Origin: Anastrepha obliqua
Lineage: Eukaryota; Arthropoda; Insecta; Diptera; Tephritidae
Assembly: GCF_027943255.1 (NCBI RefSeq)
Contig: NW_026562179.1
Coordinates: 7,442,501-7,506,500, forward strand
Length of the DNA stretch: 64,000 nucleotides
Reading direction: 5' to 3'
Shown: positions 45,930 to 56,817 of the stretch, piece by piece
Layout: every line of letters starts with the position of its first letter
Position numbering within the stretch: position 1 is the first letter of the stretch
Notes under the pieces: generated by a model
What the model was told of the DNA's origin: nothing
Database searches by the model: none
The model's input: the letters and a program-made list of their open reading frames with translations, nothing else
Translations under genes and position numbers: made by a program

Positions 45930-46310
45930 AACGCAGATATTCATCGCGACCTTGACATCGATACTATTGATGAAACAATACAAAGCGCTAGCAGAAGACA
46001 CATAAATAGACTATTAACGCATACAAATCCTATGATGAGAAGACTACCAAATAAAGAAAAATCTACCCAAAGTCGGCTTAACCGTCAAACACCAACAGAT
46101 CTTGCAAAATCCTTGTAATCAATTGTCAACTAATCGTATATATCATTGTTTGTTAACCACTTGTTGTTAAATAATATGTATATATTTCTTCTAAATGAGC
46201 TTGGGGGCATTGGCCCTTCAATATCACTCTCATTCCATCTTTTTGTAAATCAAATTACTTATTGTCTAACGACAGGTGTAATATTTTATGGAAGAAATAA
46301 AAAAAAAAAA
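45930..46310 (+). mobile_element. Jockey-type LINE 3' end, repeat copy 2
   Basis: Same fragment as at 44181-44561, with the 62-residue C-terminal frame open and the same poly(A) run. Confidence 0.7.
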
Positions 46311-47190
46311 TGTTCATTCGAATCACTTGAAATTTCTGTATACAATAACGAAAAATTCAAAAAAACTTGTACACATAAAATGAATGTCGATTCGAAACTT
46401 ACTTTAATCTAACAATCGAGCAAGTTTTGTTTTGTACAATATTTTGATTTTTTCTTTTTTTTATATGAAGAAAATGTTTAAAAGAAATTTTTTTTTGCAA
46501 AACACCTTCCCCTAGTGGATCCCTATAATATGAAAAAAGAACGAATAAAATTGGCCTCGTATCGGCCCAAAAAAATGCGTACAAACGAACATCATTTCAT
46601 TTATATATATATAGATGTATTCTCTATTAATAGTGGAATATGAAATGCTTTGAAAACACCATTTTTTTTTTAATTTTGTTTGGTTTTCAGAAAATTTTGT
46701 TTTGACAAAGTTTCATACCCTTGAAAAAGTTTTATTTTATTTTATTTGTTTAAAATTTTTGAAATTTTTTTTTTTGTAATTTTAGAAAAACACCTCTTCG
46801 AAGAAATTTCTTTTATCTTTTTGAGGAAAATTTGGTTTTGAAAAAATTTCATGCTTTCGAAATTTTTTTATTTTACTTTATTTCTTCAAAATTTTTGAAA
46901 ACAATTTTTTTTATAATTTTCGAAAAACACCCCTTTGAAAAAATGTTTTCTATGTGTCATAGTGGTATTCCATTAACTTTTAGGATTAAAGTCAAATACT
47001 TACAAATATCTACGCTTTCACAAATAGCAACAATAAAAAAATTTCCTCTAAACCAAAAAATTTACTTTTTTTCTAAAAAAATTCTAAACAACGTAATAAA
47101 TTTAGAATTTTGTGTTCACGAAAAAACAGTATTGTTTTTTTTGTATTAACTGAAAACCAAAATGTTGCAAAAAATCAAAACAAAACTAAA

Positions 47191-47674
47191 TTATTTTTTT
47201 GTGTTCATTTGGTCCATATGTTCCATAAAAAGTTGATATGGTAAATAATATGCAGGGTCTGATACACGCAAATTTCCATTGACCATTATAGTGACAAAAT
47301 TATCGATCACCAATTCCAACAGGATTTCAAAATCAGAGTTGGAATGAGTTGTTGTGTGGTGTACTTCTGAAAAAAATGAGAAATAAACAAAATAAATCTA
47401 AAAATTCGAATTCTAACTTTATCTTGTGTATGTTCTTATTACCTTTGAATTTTTCCAATGAAGCACCATTCATTTTAAATTTTCCAAGAATTTTTTTTAT
47501 CATTTCGCGTTTCTTTCCTTTTTCATTCGATTCCAACGTTTGTTCATAGCCGAAAACATCGTTTGCAAACGCATTCATTTCCATATAGAATTGGTCAAAG
47601 AAAGCATTGCTCAATTGAATTGAAACATTATTTTCATAAATACTTAGGACCTTAACTAATGCACCTTGGTACAT
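47191..47674 (-). pseudogene. Captured two-exon gene fragment of unknown function, copy 3
   Basis: Exon 1 47443-47674, intron 47367-47442, exon 2 47191-47366. It looks identical to copy 2 over this stretch and keeps the joined frame open. Confidence 0.6.
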
Positions 47675-47678
47675 ACCT

Positions 47679-48063
47679 AACGCAGATATTCATCGCGACC
47701 TTGACATCGATACTATTGATGAAACAATACAAAGCGCTAGCAGAAGACACATAAATAGACTATAAACGCATACAAATCCTATGATGAGAAGACTACCAAA
47801 TAAAGAAAAATCTACCCAAAGTCGGCTTAACCGTCAAACACCAACAGATCTTGCAAAATCCTTGTAATCAATTGTCAACTAATCGTATATATCATTGTTT
47901 GTTAACCACTTGTTGTTAAATAATATGTATATATTTCTTCTAAATGAGCTTGGGGGCATTGGCCCTTCAATATCACTCTCATTCCATCTTTTTGTAAATC
48001 AAATTACTTATTGTCAAACGACAGGTGTATTATTTTATGGAAGAAATAAAAAAATAAAAAAAA
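47679..48063 (+). mobile_element. Jockey-type LINE 3' end, repeat copy 3
   Basis: Same fragment as in copies 1 and 2, but one substitution (ctataaacg for ctattaacg, near 47763) creates a stop in the middle of the frame. The A-rich tail is interrupted (aaaaaaataaaaaaa). This repeat lies next to the true 5' end of the Helitron. Confidence 0.7.
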
Positions 48064-48391
48064 TTTTCATTCGAATCATTTGAAATTTCTGTATACAATA
48101 CATTTCTGTATCACAATACAAATACAAAAAATTCAAAAAAAGTTGTACACATAAAATGAATGTCGATTCGAAACTTACTTTAATCTAACAATCGAGCAAG
48201 TTTTGTTTTGGACAATATTTTGATTTTTTCTTTTTTTTATATGAAGAAAATATTTAAAAGAAATTTTTTTTTGCTAAAAACCTTCCCCTAGTGGATCCCT
48301 ATAATATGAAAAAAGAACGAATAAAATTGGCCTCGTATCGGCCCAAACAAATGCGGACAAACGAACATCATTTCATTTTTATATATATAGA

Positions 48392-49440
48392 TGTACATGC
48401 AATATTGCTTTTACCACATAAAAGTTTAGTAGATTTTGATACACTAAACTTGATTTCAGTCCTTGATAACCATAATTGTTATTTTTATTGCTTTATATTT
48501 TAGTCAATACTCGACATGTTTAAGCATTCTTTTAGCTAAACGACTGAACAGAGTCATCCATATGAAATGAAAAAATTTAACTAAGCACCAGGAAGAAACA
48601 TGGGTATTTGAATAAGTTATGTCCCAATACAACATCAAAAACTAAATAGGAATCAAACATTTGTGTAATTTACAAAAATTAAATAGGAGGCAGACTGAAG
48701 TCGGAAATCCCCTGATATTAATGGGTCTTTACAAAATAATTAGTTGGTATCGGGCATACAATTCTTTGAGCTCAAGTTCAAAAGGCTTGTGGTGCTGTTT
48801 GTACATTTGTTTTTCTGATCGTCATTACATCTCTAAAGTACAGCACAGTCAAGCATTATTCTTGTTTCTTTCTATGCATTATTCTTTGAGTATGAATCAT
48901 AATTCACTAAACCAGTAAACTCTATGATTTCTATGAAAAATCACTACCTAAAAATAAAAAATTTGTTGTATGCTCCGCTTTGTTTTAAATATAAAATATA
49001 AACACGTGTGTATGCATTTCAAACCAATAATGATCCGTTTGGATATATAGGTGAGTATTATAAGCCCCGAAATTTCTTTTTTAACATTTTTGAAATAAAT
49101 ATACGAAGAGCATCATGTGTATTTTCATATTACTTGCGTAAATTTTTGTATCCCAAATATTTGAAAAATGTATGCAATAAAGGCAATGTATTTTCGAAAC
49201 TTGGCATTTGTCGTTTTACTATAATAACATCCACAGTCTATCAGTCTACTCTCAACTTGTACACATTTATGTACATTAGGCAAGCTAGTTTTTTGAAAAA
49301 TTAAATATCAAACACTGAGCTTTAGTATATAAAAAAAGGTGTGATAATACACTTCTCACAAACATTAAGGGAACAGTAAAATAGCAATAGCAACCATTAT
49401 AGGAATACCGAAGGAAGGTTTAAAAAAAATTCATCTATTA
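48392..49440. other. Unit spacer A2 of U5, no gene recognised
   Basis: Matches 2206-3250, uninterrupted, with scattered differences from U1-U4. It provides a further empty site for the RTE and long-TIR insertions. Confidence 0.8.
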
Positions 49441-50652
49441 CAGAGTCCGGCAATCGAAGTGTAGCCAATTAAATTTAGTTAGGAAAATTACTTTTATTCA
49501 AAGTTAAAAAAGTTTGAAAGTAATTCAAAACTAAGAATCAATTCACTTTTGGTCTGAATGACCACCTTTCGCCTTGACTATGGCCTTGAGACGGTCCAGA
49601 AATGAATCGAATGTGACTTCTAGGTATTTTGGCCTACTCGCGAACAATGGTTTTTTACAGCGCCTCGATACTGGTGATTTTTTTAGTTCGGACCTTCCTT
49701 TTTAAAATGGAGCAAAGAGAACAATCCATCGGCTTCACTACTGGTGAATTTGAGGGCCATTGTGTGGGCGTTATGACGTTCGGAAGGTTCGTTTTTAGAC
49801 ATTCTTGGTTCACTCGAGCTTTGTGAGACGGTGCCGAGTACTGTTGGAACGTCCAAGGTCTGCCACCGAAATGTCTGTCTGCCCACGGCTTCAAAGCAAC
49901 CTCCAGAATGCTTTCCCGATAATATTTCGCATTTACCTTAACGCCAGACTCGATGAAAACGATTGGAGAGCGCGCGTCTGCGGTTACAGCGGCCCAAACC
50001 ATTGGATGCTGCCTCCTGGTGACCAATCGATGACTCAAATTCTCGTATGAACGGTCGGTCAAATAAACCCTATCGTTTTAGGCGTTTACGAATTGCTCAA
50101 TTTGAAAAATTTTCTCGTCAGAAAACACAATGTTCGGAAATTGACCGCTTTTGGCCAAGTGAGGCAACTCCTTCCCTCTCTCAAGTCTGTCTTGTTGCTG
50201 CTTTGGTGTGAGATTATTTGCCTTTTGGATCTTGTAAGGCTTGACTTTGTGATCATTTTTCAGGATGCGGCGGATGCTACGATCAGATATTTTCACTTCT
50301 ATCGCCATTTGATTGGCACTTCGTCGGGGATTTCGCTCAAGTCGCTTCTTCACTTTTTGAACCATTTCACGTGACGTTGCAGTCTTTTGATGACTACCTC
50401 CATGACGTTTCTACTATGCGATACTACCATTATCATTGTTACGAGGAACGGTGCGATAAACAAAAACTTTATTTACTTAAAGGTGCTCGAGCTCACGAAC
50501 AATCGCTGGTTGTGATTTTCCAGCCAAATATAATGCAACAACACAATTACGTTTGAAACCCATTACTGATTTTTTCGCGCTTACTTTCGGATGCCCGTGC
50601 ATCAGCTGCACGAGCGGTATGAATTTGGTTACATTTCGAGTGCTGGACCCTA
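49441..50652 (-). mobile_element. maT-type mariner transposon, more ancestral copy (U5)
   Basis: Same element as in U1-U4 with the right end ggaccctA instead of ggaccctG. The transposase frame is better preserved. The N-terminal piece (50078-50365) starts MVQKVKKRLE and runs through NPRRSANQMA to FSDEK. The central piece (49655-50062) runs from TDRSYENL through MVWAAVT to PMD without the WAD* stop. The 5-bp deletion seen in U1-U4 is absent. It still has Tyr at the second catalytic position, the stop after FVNA, a 9-bp in-frame deletion before MVWAA and an 11-bp deletion near 49608. Confidence 0.9.
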
Positions 50653-50950
50653 TACATCAGGTGTCACCAAGAGTATAACAAAAGCTCATTAAATTAGGGG
50701 TGTGTTTTAACAGGTTGAATATCTAAAATTATAATACAAATCACTAGTATTGTTGGAATGCATATTTTTATTATAATCTGGTAGATAATCTCATGGGATT
50801 TATTTTTTGAATATGATGTATGGCATATATTCACCGAGGCTACGAGTTATATGGACCCTACCATCAGTCCAATTTCTGGGTACCTTTTCCAATAAATCTT
50901 AATAATAAATCTAAATGTGCTCTATCATCAAAAATTCAATACATATTATG
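50653..50950. other. Spacer between mariner (U5) and BEL element
   Basis: The first ~40 bases still match the array (tacatcaggtgtcaccaag). Homology to U1-U4 then stops at about 50693, before the BEL C-terminal remnant would begin. Read on the minus strand the rest may continue a mariner-like transposase (IFDDRAHLDL near 50905-50935, reminiscent of the IFSDEAHF block), but this is weak. Confidence 0.4.
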
Positions 50951-50955
50951 GTCAT

Positions 50956-51518
50956 TGAAAAATCTTCACTATTTTGTGAAAATATTTAACTTGTTTAAAA
51001 AAACTTAATAAGGGTAGAAGCGCGAACTAAAATGATATTGCCTGTAACGCCGCGTAATTAAAAAAGAAAACACCGTGCACGTCCGATTACAATTTCAATA
51101 GTGGAGTTTATTACACATGTACTGTCCTTATATTAGGCCTAAAACTAAGATACGAGAAATAGCGGAAATGGAAGAACAGTAAGTGGAGAGTTAGAGAGAG
51201 TTTGCAGTTAAGTAAATAGAAATAGGAAGAACGGAAAGTAGGTATAGTTGTAGAATAAAGTCAATGTTCGGAAGTAAATAGAAATAGCGACAGCGAGAAA
51301 CAGTAAAGTATACTACATACCTACTTATAAATAAACAATATAAAATAACTTAATATTAAGCTTTAATACAATTTCAATTTTTAAGCAATTTTTAAACAAT
51401 ATAAAATAACTTAATATTAAGCGTTAATACAATTTCAGTTTTTTTAAATTCAATATTATTTAATTTATTTTATTCTAATTTACTTTATATTATTAGTTTG
51501 CCAGAATCTGGCTTAACA
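50956..51518 (-). repeat. BEL/Pao 3' LTR
   Basis: 563 bp, from tgaaaaatc to cttaaca. It matches the 5' LTR at 60537-61099 with two mismatches seen. An internal ~70-bp segment (caatataaaataacttaat onward) is present twice in tandem within each LTR. Confidence 0.95.
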
Positions 51519-51547
51519 CCGGCCACCTTGAAGGAATCCAACAGCCT

Positions 51548-54500
51548 TCAATTCTTGTTTTCCACCGGCAGCACGGCGAGTTTGTGAATAGGGCGTCGTA
51601 CTTCACCCGACCTAGTGGTGATGTCTGCGACTCGAATTTTGCCGTCCGCTCCGGGAATGGTTGCGGTTACTCGACCGAGCACCCAATGCTGCGGTGGTAC
51701 GTTGTCTTCGTGGACGACGACGAATTGGCCTGGTTGGACGTTGCGCTGCGGGTGCACCCATTTGTTGCGCTGCTGAAGCTCCAGAAGGTAGCTCTTCGAC
51801 CACGCGCGCCAAAATTGTTGCTTGAGAGAGCAAACAAGCTGCCATCTCTCTAAGCAGCGGCTGAGGTTGACGGGTACCTTCTCCGGTGACAAAGCTCGCA
51901 AGGGGCAACCGATTAGTAGATGTGCCGGCGTTAGCGCCTCGCCGTCGTTGGGGTCGTTGCTGAGTGGTGCGAGCGGTCGGGAATTCAGTACCGCTTCTAC
52001 TTCGACGAGAAGCGTTGCGCTTTCTTCGGCGGTTAACAGCGCGTTGCCTACGGCGCGCACCAGCAGATGTTTGGCCGACTTCACTGCTGCTTCCCACAGG
52101 CCGCCGAAGTGGGGTGCCCTCGGAGGTATGAAGGCAAAGATGAATCCTTCGTCGGCGGCGTATTGGAGAATCTCCTCTTTCTGTGCCAGAAAGGCTTCCC
52201 GGAGCTCCCTCAGCTTCCTCTCTGCTCCCACGAAGTTCGTCGCGTTGTCGCAGTATATTTTGGCTGGCATCCCTCGGCGCCCAATGAACCTTTTGAGAGC
52301 GAAAATAAATTTATCAGCAGTTAAATCAGTTACAAGTTCTAGATGAACTGCCTTTGAAGCGAAACACACGAAAATGGCAATATACATTTTCACGGGAGGG
52401 CGACCGCGAATTTTTAAGGTTATTTGAATGGGCCCGCAGTAATCTACCCCACATATTATGAAGGGCCGTTGGGCGCGTAATCGATCGGCGGGTAGATTGC
52501 CCATGATCTGACCTTGTAATTTTGGCTTATAACGAAAACAGTGAATACATTCTCTTACAGTTCGACTACAGGCTTCTTGAGCATTTACCAGCCATATTTT
52601 TTCTCGCAGAAGCGCTACCAATGCCTTTGGACCGGCATGGTGATTACGAAAATGTAGGAACCGGATGTATGCTTTCACAAAGTGCGAGTCTTTGCGTAAT
52701 AGCAAAGGGAACTTAGCATCATAGGGGATTGGCGCGTTTAATAAACGGCCACCTACTCGAATCAATTTAAACGATAATGATGATTCCAAGTGTTCATGCA
52801 GAAATGGAGTTAATTTCTGCAAACTTGAGGGAAGTACGTTATTTTTCGATAATTTATTTATTTCATCGCTAAATTCAAAATGTTGAATTATTTCGACAAT
52901 TTTAAGGAAACTCAATTGTAATTCCTTTGCCGTGGGTATTATTTCAGATTCTGCTTTTCGCTCTCGTATTTTTCGAAGCCATCTGAGTATATAAGCGAAA
53001 ATCCGAAGCACTTTTCTGTGAGATGAGAACCTATCAATTATTTCGAGAAGTGGATTTGTTGTGGCATTGATTGCGGTTAACGTAATTGCGTTCTTCTTCT
53101 TCTCGAGTGCTTCTTGTTCTGGAGGGAGACTGAAGTTGACATTTTTTGGCCATGTAGCAGGGTCTTCTAGGAGGAACTGTGGACCACTAAACCATATTGA
53201 ATTACCCAATTGGTCCACGTTACAACCCCGAGACACTTGATCCGCTGGATTTTGTTTTGTGGGCACATGACGCCACGACACATTCTGGGTCCACTCTTGG
53301 ATCTCGGACACTCTATTTGCGACGAAAGTTTGCAACGACGATGGATGCGTTTTAATCCAATGCAGAACTATTTCGGAGTCTGTCCAGAAAATTGTTTGTT
53401 CTATCGGTCGACTCAACATTGGTGAAATTCTTGACCATAATTTGGCAAGAAGATGGGCTGCCGAGAGCTCTAAACGCGGAAGAGATTTAGTCTTCAGCGG
53501 AGCTACTCTAGACTTTGAAGTAAGCAGCGTGCATTTCGTACCACTAGCGGATTGGCTACGTATATATACGCAGCAGCCATACGCTCTTATTGAAGCGTCG
53601 GAAAAGCCATGAATTTGGCAGCTGGCACTCGACTCTGTATTTACATACCGAGGAATGCTAATTGATGAAAGCTGCAACAAATTGGCTTTAAAGTTTTGCC
53701 AGCTAGTGTCAAGCCGCAATGGAATCGACTCATCCCAGTCTAGCTTTTGAATCCAAAGCTCTTGTAATAAGATTTTAGCTTTGGTAACTAGCGGGGCTAA
53801 TAAACCAAGAGGGTCAAAGAGGCGAGCGGAAACTGATAAAATATTACGTTTAGTTGCTCGCAGCTCGCTAAAATTATCTTCCAGAATGAAGCGAAAAATG
53901 TCATCTTTCGGCTGCCAGTGGATTCCCAGCGTTTTGGTGGAGTCGTTATCGCTGAGCTGCAATAATTTTTGGAGACTCTCACTATTCGATGAGCTTGTAT
54001 GATTGGAAAACCACTTTGCTAATTTCAGGCCTGCCGATTCTAAGATTATATTTACTTCCTGTTGTATCTGGGTGAGGCTTTCTATACTATCGGATCCTGT
54101 TAATAGGTCGTCGACGTAAAAGTCATTCCGAATGACTTTGGAACCGAGTGGATATTTGGCTTTATTTTTGTCGCTTAGCATTTGTAGACACCGTGTGGCG
54201 AGAAATGGTGCAGGCGCTGTGCCGTATGTTACGGTGTTTAATCGAAAAATTTGCAAATGCTCCGATGGATCCTGTCTCCACACTATGAGCTGGAAGTTCC
54301 TGTCGTCTTCGTGCACCAATATTTGACGATACATCTTCGTGATGTCAGCAGTCATGGCATATTTGTGCAATCGGAAGCGAAGGAGGGTCGAAAAAAGCTC
54401 CTCTTGAACGATTGGTCCGACCATCAAGGTTTCATTCAACGCAACTTGTGTTGATGTGTGACTCGAAGCATCAAAAACTACGCGCAACTTGGTAGTTGTG

Positions 54501-56710
54501 CTCTGCGGTCTTAACACACACTGGTGCGGAATGAAATAGTGCGGCTCACTCGGGAGTCGATTATTTGTTGGACTCATATGCCCCAATTCGAGATACTCTT
54601 GCATGAAGTCCAGGTACATTTTACGAAGTACTGGATCTTTCAGCGTCCTTCTCTCCAGCGCCTGAAACCGCCGAGCTGCGGTTTCATACGAATGACCGAG
54701 TAATTTACGGTCGGTTTTGAAAGGCAGTCTGACTTGAAGCCTTCCACATGGTAAAACCTGTGTGGTTTTCGAAAAAAATTCCCCACATTTTGCCTGCTCT
54801 GGAGTCAGTCGTGTGGAATTTATTTGTGCAGGTATTTCTTCCAATTCCCAGAATTTTCGGATTGTGGTATCAATACTAGCAACGCTTTCTTCAAATTGAC
54901 ATAATGTGCTACTTACTTGGGCACTGGAGCTATCATTTGTGGCATACTTGCCTGAAATTATCCAGCCTAACACAGTTTTTTGCAGCGTTGGCTGCCTTGG
55001 GCTGGTTCTGATCTGACCCACCGATAACAGATCAAAGAATATTTCACCTCCTAAAAGTATGTCTATTTTCTGACACTTGTAGAAACTTGGGTCAGCTAGT
55101 TCAATATTTTGTGGGATTTTCCAGCCATTTGTGTTTACAGTCCGATCTGGATGATTGACTGATATCGAACGCATTACCCAAAAGTCCGCCGAAAATTCAA
55201 AATTGTTGATCCTCGATTTTATATAAGTTTTAAGCTTGCCTTGGACCTTTTTATTTGAATTGCCAATTCCAACTATATTTAGAGCGAATTTTTCTTTACG
55301 GATTCGCAATTTCTGCATAAGCTCTTCGGTCATAAAGTTTACTTGAGAACCGGAGTCAAGTAGAGCTCGCGCTTGCACGTAAACACCGGAGCTGGCCTTT
55401 ACATTAACTACGGCTGTAGCTAACATGACTCGGTCAGGCAGGCTGCTAATATGCATGGCCTGTGACGTCGAAGGTTGCGGCTCGGTCTCAAAGGAGATCG
55501 GATATTGATGCAACATGGTGTGATGCGAACGGTTGCATACACCACAGCGATTTGCTTTGCACTTTGTGACCGTATGTCCCTTGCGCAAGCAATTTATGCA
55601 CAGGGAAATCGATTTTGCTAATTCAAATCTTTTAAGTGCAGTAAGCGCTTGGAATTTTGGACAAGCTGTCAAATAATGATCCTTGGAACCACAGTGAAGG
55701 CAAGTTGGCAGTTTGGAATTCGTCGCGATAAATGTTGTTTTTGAGTGTCGCGGTTGTTGATTTTTTGTTTTCTGCCGCGTATCTTCATTATTTGGCCTTT
55801 GTTGGGATGAGGAAGCTTCTTCAGCTGATAAATGCGGGTATCTCTTGTTTAGCATAGCTTCACACTCAGCCCAAAGCGGCAGCTTATCATAGTCAAGTTG
55901 CTCCTCCCACTTTGACCGAGTAGTGGGATCAACCTTCGACATGACTATGTGAATCAACATCGCATTTGAAATAAGTTTATCGTCACCCAGCGATAAGAGG
56001 GAGTCATATACTGCAGACACTGTATCGATCATTGATCGCAAAGACGACGCAGAAGGCCTTTGGATTTTTGACAATTCAAAAAGTTTAGACACTGTATTAA
56101 AGAATATCAGGCATTTATTGTCATAAACCTTTCTCAAACTTGCCAGCGCCTTTGGATAATTTTCTTCCGACATTTGGAAGGACTTCACTGTGCCTAAGGC
56201 TTCACCGGATAGACCTGATACTAAATGATTAAATTTTTCAATATCCGGGATTGTGGGATCATTATGCACGAAACTCTCAAACAGACTCATAAAGTTTTTA
56301 AACTCGGTATATTCTCCTTTGAACGTAGGTAACGACATTTTTGGTAGTCGCGAGCTGTGAGGTGCAGTAAAAGATGTTTCGGCAATTGACGATTTATTTC
56401 TCGCCAGAATGGACTTTATAATGGACTTTGTTTCTACAATTAAGTCCTCTAACTCTCCACGGGCAATGTCTTCTTCGTCGATTTCCTCAATTTTCGACTG
56501 ACATTTCATGAGTTTTTCACTGTGGGAGTTCAATATGTCGAGTCGGCACTCCAATTCGATTGGATCTAGCGACATGGTCTTTTCAAGGAGACCCGTTTTT
56601 ATGCGCACTATGCTGGTTTTTGCAACAGTTCTCTGGCGCTTTAAAGACTTTAAGTCAATCATCTCCTTACTTGGAGAGAGACTTGAAATAGCCGTCTTTG
56701 GTTTACTCAT
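51548..56710 (-). CDS. BEL/Pao Gag-Pol polyprotein (1,720 aa)
   Basis: One open frame encodes all functions for reverse transcription and integration in a cytoplasmic particle. Gag (residues ~1-400) has an LPTFKGEYTEF block (about 127-137) and three zinc knuckles (C337-C350, C371-C384, C389-H400 region). The aspartic protease has LLDSGSQVNF (Asp452). Reverse transcriptase has VVFDASS, TADITKMYRQ (Asp789) and YVDD (865-868). RNase H has HGFSDAS, WTDSE and NPADQVSRG. Integrase has an HHCC zinc finger (His1353 to Cys1391), then Asp1423, Asp1488 and Glu1540. The DUF5641-type tail ends near 1712. No stop or missing catalytic residue is seen. The first Met in frame is used as start. The length is normal for the family. 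Confidence 0.95.
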   Translation of the reverse strand: MSKPKTAISSLSPSKEMIDLKSLKRQRTVAKTSIVRIKTGLLEKTMSLDPIELECRLDILNSHSEKLMKCQSKIEEIDEEDIARGELEDLIVETKSIIKSILARNKSSIAETSFTAPHSSRLPKMSLPTFKGEYTEFKNFMSLFESFVHNDPTIPDIEKFNHLVSGLSGEALGTVKSFQMSEENYPKALASLRKVYDNKCLIFFNTVSKLFELSKIQRPSASSLRSMIDTVSAVYDSLLSLGDDKLISNAMLIHIVMSKVDPTTRSKWEEQLDYDKLPLWAECEAMLNKRYPHLSAEEASSSQQRPNNEDTRQKTKNQQPRHSKTTFIATNSKLPTCLHCGSKDHYLTACPKFQALTALKRFELAKSISLCINCLRKGHTVTKCKANRCGVCNRSHHTMLHQYPISFETEPQPSTSQAMHISSLPDRVMLATAVVNVKASSGVYVQARALLDSGSQVNFMTEELMQKLRIRKEKFALNIVGIGNSNKKVQGKLKTYIKSRINNFEFSADFWVMRSISVNHPDRTVNTNGWKIPQNIELADPSFYKCQKIDILLGGEIFFDLLSVGQIRTSPRQPTLQKTVLGWIISGKYATNDSSSAQVSSTLCQFEESVASIDTTIRKFWELEEIPAQINSTRLTPEQAKCGEFFSKTTQVLPCGRLQVRLPFKTDRKLLGHSYETAARRFQALERRTLKDPVLRKMYLDFMQEYLELGHMSPTNNRLPSEPHYFIPHQCVLRPQSTTTKLRVVFDASSHTSTQVALNETLMVGPIVQEELFSTLLRFRLHKYAMTADITKMYRQILVHEDDRNFQLIVWRQDPSEHLQIFRLNTVTYGTAPAPFLATRCLQMLSDKNKAKYPLGSKVIRNDFYVDDLLTGSDSIESLTQIQQEVNIILESAGLKLAKWFSNHTSSSNSESLQKLLQLSDNDSTKTLGIHWQPKDDIFRFILEDNFSELRATKRNILSVSARLFDPLGLLAPLVTKAKILLQELWIQKLDWDESIPLRLDTSWQNFKANLLQLSSISIPRYVNTESSASCQIHGFSDASIRAYGCCVYIRSQSASGTKCTLLTSKSRVAPLKTKSLPRLELSAAHLLAKLWSRISPMLSRPIEQTIFWTDSEIVLHWIKTHPSSLQTFVANRVSEIQEWTQNVSWRHVPTKQNPADQVSRGCNVDQLGNSIWFSGPQFLLEDPATWPKNVNFSLPPEQEALEKKKNAITLTAINATTNPLLEIIDRFSSHRKVLRIFAYILRWLRKIRERKAESEIIPTAKELQLSFLKIVEIIQHFEFSDEINKLSKNNVLPSSLQKLTPFLHEHLESSLSFKLIRVGGRLLNAPIPYDAKFPLLLRKDSHFVKAYIRFLHFRNHHAGPKALVALLREKIWLVNAQEACSRTVRECIHCFRYKPKLQGQIMGNLPADRLRAQRPFIICGVDYCGPIQITLKIRGRPPVKMYIAIFVCFASKAVHLELVTDLTADKFIFALKRFIGRRGMPAKIYCDNATNFVGAERKLRELREAFLAQKEEILQYAADEGFIFAFIPPRAPHFGGLWEAAVKSAKHLLVRAVGNALLTAEESATLLVEVEAVLNSRPLAPLSNDPNDGEALTPAHLLIGCPLRALSPEKVPVNLSRCLERWQLVCSLKQQFWRAWSKSYLLELQQRNKWVHPQRNVQPGQFVVVHEDNVPPQHWVLGRVTATIPGADGKIRVADITTRSGEVRRPIHKLAVLPVENKN

Positions 56711-56817
56711 GTTTTGAGATTAAAGTTCGCTGCTTTAGCCTGTGGCTTTTGTAAAATGAAAACGGTTCTGGAAGTTTGTCAGCACGAAAACGAAAACGAA
56801 ACCGATAAATACTGAAA
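56711..56817. other. BEL/Pao leader, part next to the ORF
   Basis: About 107 bases between the Gag start and the Helitron, ending in A at 56817 (the Helitron target). A short cgaaaacgaaa repeat is the only visible structure. Confidence 0.5.

Larger units (their letters stand above)
42125..48391 (-). mobile_element. Helitron with triplicated 5' region
   Basis: The insertion sits in the SINE's TA tail between A (42124) and T (48392), the Helitron A^T target, with no target duplication. The uninterrupted site is visible in U1-U4. On the minus strand the 5' end is TCTATATATATAAAAATGAA (from 48391) and the 3' end is ggtacgCTTG (42125-42128), a one-base variant of CTAG, preceded by a GC-rich stem-like segment (gcgaagcgggcg). 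Near the 3' end is a decayed Helitron helicase C-terminus. The 5' two-thirds consists of three tandem 1.75-kb repeats, each bearing another copy of the 5' terminus. No Rep domain is visible. Confidence 0.85.
43129..48391 (-). repeat. Three tandem ~1.75-kb repeats, each with a Helitron 5' terminus
   Basis: Copies span 43129-44866, 44867-46615 and 46616-48391. The landmark tgtattctctattaatag recurs, and the Helitron 5' terminus (ga preceded by tatatata on the plus strand) ends at 44866, 46615 and 48391. Copies two and three are nearly identical over 1,749 bp, while copy one is more diverged. Each copy holds a gene fragment with an intron (minus strand), a Jockey 3' end (plus strand) and the 5' terminal sequence. 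Confidence 0.88.

Noticed and set aside
42891..48391. CRISPR-like or other regular repeat-spacer array
   Set aside because: Repeat spacing is irregular, the sequence is eukaryotic, and the repeats are explained by minisatellite and Helitron duplication.
51519..51535. Polypurine tract of the BEL element next to the 3' LTR
   Set aside because: The minus-strand sequence there (aaggtggccgg) is purine-rich but interrupted by pyrimidines. I could not define a convincing tract.
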